Below, piece by piece: positions 63,705-64,000 of a DNA stretch of 64,000 nt; position 1 is the first letter of the stretch, and the number at the start of each line of letters is the position of its first letter. A model generated the notes under the pieces. It made no database searches, was not told where the DNA came from, and was given only the letters and a program-made list of their open reading frames with translations. The stretch spans positions 35,967,340 to 36,031,339 of the forward strand of contig OY997642.1 in assembly GCA_963921795.1 (NCBI GenBank). Direction: 5' to 3'. Made by a program: the position numbers and the translations under genes. Source of the DNA: Nannobrachium achirus (Eukaryota > Chordata > Actinopteri > Myctophiformes > Myctophidae).

Positions 63705-64000
63705 GTCCACTATGATATTTATGTTTGAAGAAGATGTTTAGTTCCCGTAAATTCGGACTAGAATAAACAAGAAGATTAACTGTTTGTAGGGGAGGAAGGA
63801 GGAGTTGGCTTATTTTTTTCACTGCAGTGCTGTACTAGGAACACAATGTGCTGCAGGGATCCTGTTACAACCGTGTTTATCAGTTTCTCTACGCTGATTG
63901 GTGGATAGCACAGAGGAAAGAATCCCGCCTGCACGCCCCCTGCCAATGGGGCCTCACTGCTGTGTTCTTAATGTGTGGCTCACTTACTCGCGTACGGCTG
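63705..64000. other. spidr intron 10, right edge
   Basis: No exon or repeat recognised in the last 300 bp. Confidence 0.4.

Noticed and set aside
56645-64000. Next spidr exon within the window
   Set aside because: I searched by eye for the VQDACGMFGE-like segment with acceptor and found none; it is presumably beyond 64000.

Overview
This is eukaryotic nuclear DNA, almost certainly from a teleost fish. Genes are split into short exons with GT/AG borders. The introns and spacers are packed with fish-type repeats: hAT-like MITEs, foldback elements, tRNA-derived SINEs, L2-like and RTE-like LINE fragments, and very long (GT)n microsatellites. The species cannot be named from sequence alone. There are no prokaryotic features and no viral genes that I can see.

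Three protein-coding genes lie head to tail on the + strand. (1) dtna (alpha-dystrobrevin): only the 3' part, about 1.2-11.2 kb, covering the coiled-coil dystrophin-binding region, alternative microexons and the C-terminal tail. (2) mapre2 (EB2 microtubule plus-end protein): complete coding sequence in seven exons, 21.8-30.7 kb, giving 338 residues that end in the EB-type acidic DEY tail. A CCAAT-rich candidate upstream first exon lies near 14.2-14.5 kb. (3) spidr (scaffold protein in homologous-recombination repair): its first ten coding exons, 34.1-56.6 kb, about 577 residues; the rest lies beyond the window. dtna and mapre2 are also neighbours in mammals; spidr is on another chromosome in human, so the third link is a lineage difference.

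Layout: 1-11.2 kb dtna exons and repeat-filled introns; 11.2-21.6 kb spacer with a 516-bp long-TIR foldback, a TATCGATA-rich hAT MITE and SINEs; 21.8-32 kb mapre2 and its 3' UTR; 32-34 kb spacer with nested transposons; 34-56.6 kb spidr with a 5'-truncated L2-like LINE in intron 1, a MITE sitting on the exon 2 splice donor, and a CArG-motif-rich repeat block in intron 6; 56.6-64 kb spidr intron 10, made largely of nested hAT-like elements, an RTE-like LINE fragment and SINEs.

The most unusual signals are: (a) one short hairpin (arm core AATAGCAGATCTACAAGCTC) recurring about 17 times inside at least six MITE families with unrelated ends; (b) a hAT-like MITE whose 8-bp target duplication is the spidr exon 2 splice donor itself; (c) a composite element bordered by exactly abutting 48-bp direct repeats; (d) nine perfect CCATATATGG motifs in 1.5 kb; (e) a lineage-specific triplication inside spidr exon 4.
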